From positions 1 through 11,406 of the forward strand of contig SHUN01000041.1 in NCBI GenBank assembly GCA_009697495.1: a stretch of DNA of 11,406 nucleotides. The letters run 5' to 3'. Of this stretch, positions 11,112-11,406 are shown one piece after another. The notes beneath the pieces are model-generated. The model made no database searches and had not been told where the DNA came from. It saw only the letters and a list, made by a program, of their open reading frames with translations. The stretch is from Bryobacterales bacterium (GTDB lineage: Bacteria > Acidobacteriota > Terriglobia > Bryobacterales > Bryobacteraceae). The translations under genes and the position numbers were made by a program. Every line of letters starts with the position of its first letter. Within the stretch, counting starts at the first letter, position 1.

Positions 11112-11406
11112 AAAGAAGACTGATCGTCCTACTGCTCCCCGCGGCGCTTTTCTCCAAGGAGAAAAAGCTCACCGTCGACGAACGCATGACGCTGCTGCGC
11201 GGCTTAACCGCCGAGTACGCCAAGGCCAAGGTGCTCATCCCGCGATCGAAGAAATCGCTGGCGATTGAGCCGTCTGGCAAATGGGACAAAGACGCCTGGG
11301 AAAAAGCGAACGTCGAATTCGGCCCCGCCGCCCGCGTCGGCGAGATGGTGCAGATCACGAAAGTGAAGATCGAGGATGACCGCGTTGAACTGGAACTCAA
11401 CCACGG
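11108..11406 (+). CDS. Putative exported protein, 3' end beyond the window
   Basis: 99 codons are visible and remain open to the window edge. The ATG overlaps the CPBP stop codon (ATGA), a typical coupled start. The N-terminus MKRRLIVLLLPAALFSKEKK looks like a short Sec signal peptide, followed by a charged region (LTVDERMTLLRGL, AKAKVLIPRSKKSLAIEP) and a beta-like stretch VGEMVQITKVKIEDDRVELE. No domain is recognised. The last part resembles a small beta-barrel in which a regulator or ligand might bind, but this is a guess. It is the fourth gene of the 8589 operon, and its export agrees with the envelope flavour of two of its neighbours. Confidence 0.7.
   Translation, partial: MKRRLIVLLLPAALFSKEKKLTVDERMTLLRGLTAEYAKAKVLIPRSKKSLAIEPSGKWDKDAWEKANVEFGPAARVGEMVQITKVKIEDDRVELELNH

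Overview
The window looks like an Acidobacteriota chromosome, most like the Solibacter/Bryobacter branch. This is an inference from four things: a very large Oar-like TonB-dependent receptor with an N-terminal carboxypeptidase-regulatory-like domain, a high G+C content, a tiny Lys-rich exported protein, and a REP-like repeat I associate with those genomes. No phylogenetic marker gene is present, so the assignment is provisional.

Layout. (1) 94-294: a 44-aa exported Lys-rich peptide on the minus strand with a strong ribosome binding site and a perfect 15-bp terminator hairpin. (2) 461-2396: a NarL-type two-component operon, a membrane histidine kinase and a LuxR-HTH response regulator, overlapping by 38 nt. 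(3) 2397-3880: a patchwork islet. It holds a DUF4177-like 54-aa protein, a MntA-like nucleotidyltransferase antitoxin, its HepT (HEPN) toxin partner broken by an amber codon, a C-terminal scrap of an unrelated gene, an 83-bp-deleted copy of the end of the response-regulator gene, and an inverted repeat resembling an insertion-sequence end. (4) 3958-7326: the 1122-aa TonB-dependent receptor. (5) 7344-7821: a REP-like repeat, a PilZ (c-di-GMP receptor type) gene and a palindromic control region. (6) 7829-8578, minus strand: an exported RraA/aldolase-fold protein. (7) 8589-11406, plus strand: a tight operon of a six-TM membrane protein, a GHMP sugar kinase (HddA-like), a CPBP intramembrane protease and an exported protein cut by the window edge.

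Most interesting points. The hepT reading frame would be full length (118 codons) but for TAG at codon 83, which is the tyrosine position of the H-x-Y motif that MntA enzymes modify. The islet is bracketed by two copies of the response-regulator 3' end (102 of 110 aligned bases identical, mostly synonymous changes), so it may be a duplication scar or an inserted segment. A 13-bp element (ACCCTA-RR-AGTAG) occurs directly before the kinase and again, as part of a palindrome, upstream of the PilZ gene, so the two-component system may control the PilZ gene. The RraA-like protein has a signal sequence and Gly where RraA-fold aldolases carry the acidic residue of D/E-X20-R-D, so it is probably not an aldolase. 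I did not find a clearly new multi-gene defence or metabolic system; the islet is the best candidate for unusual biology.
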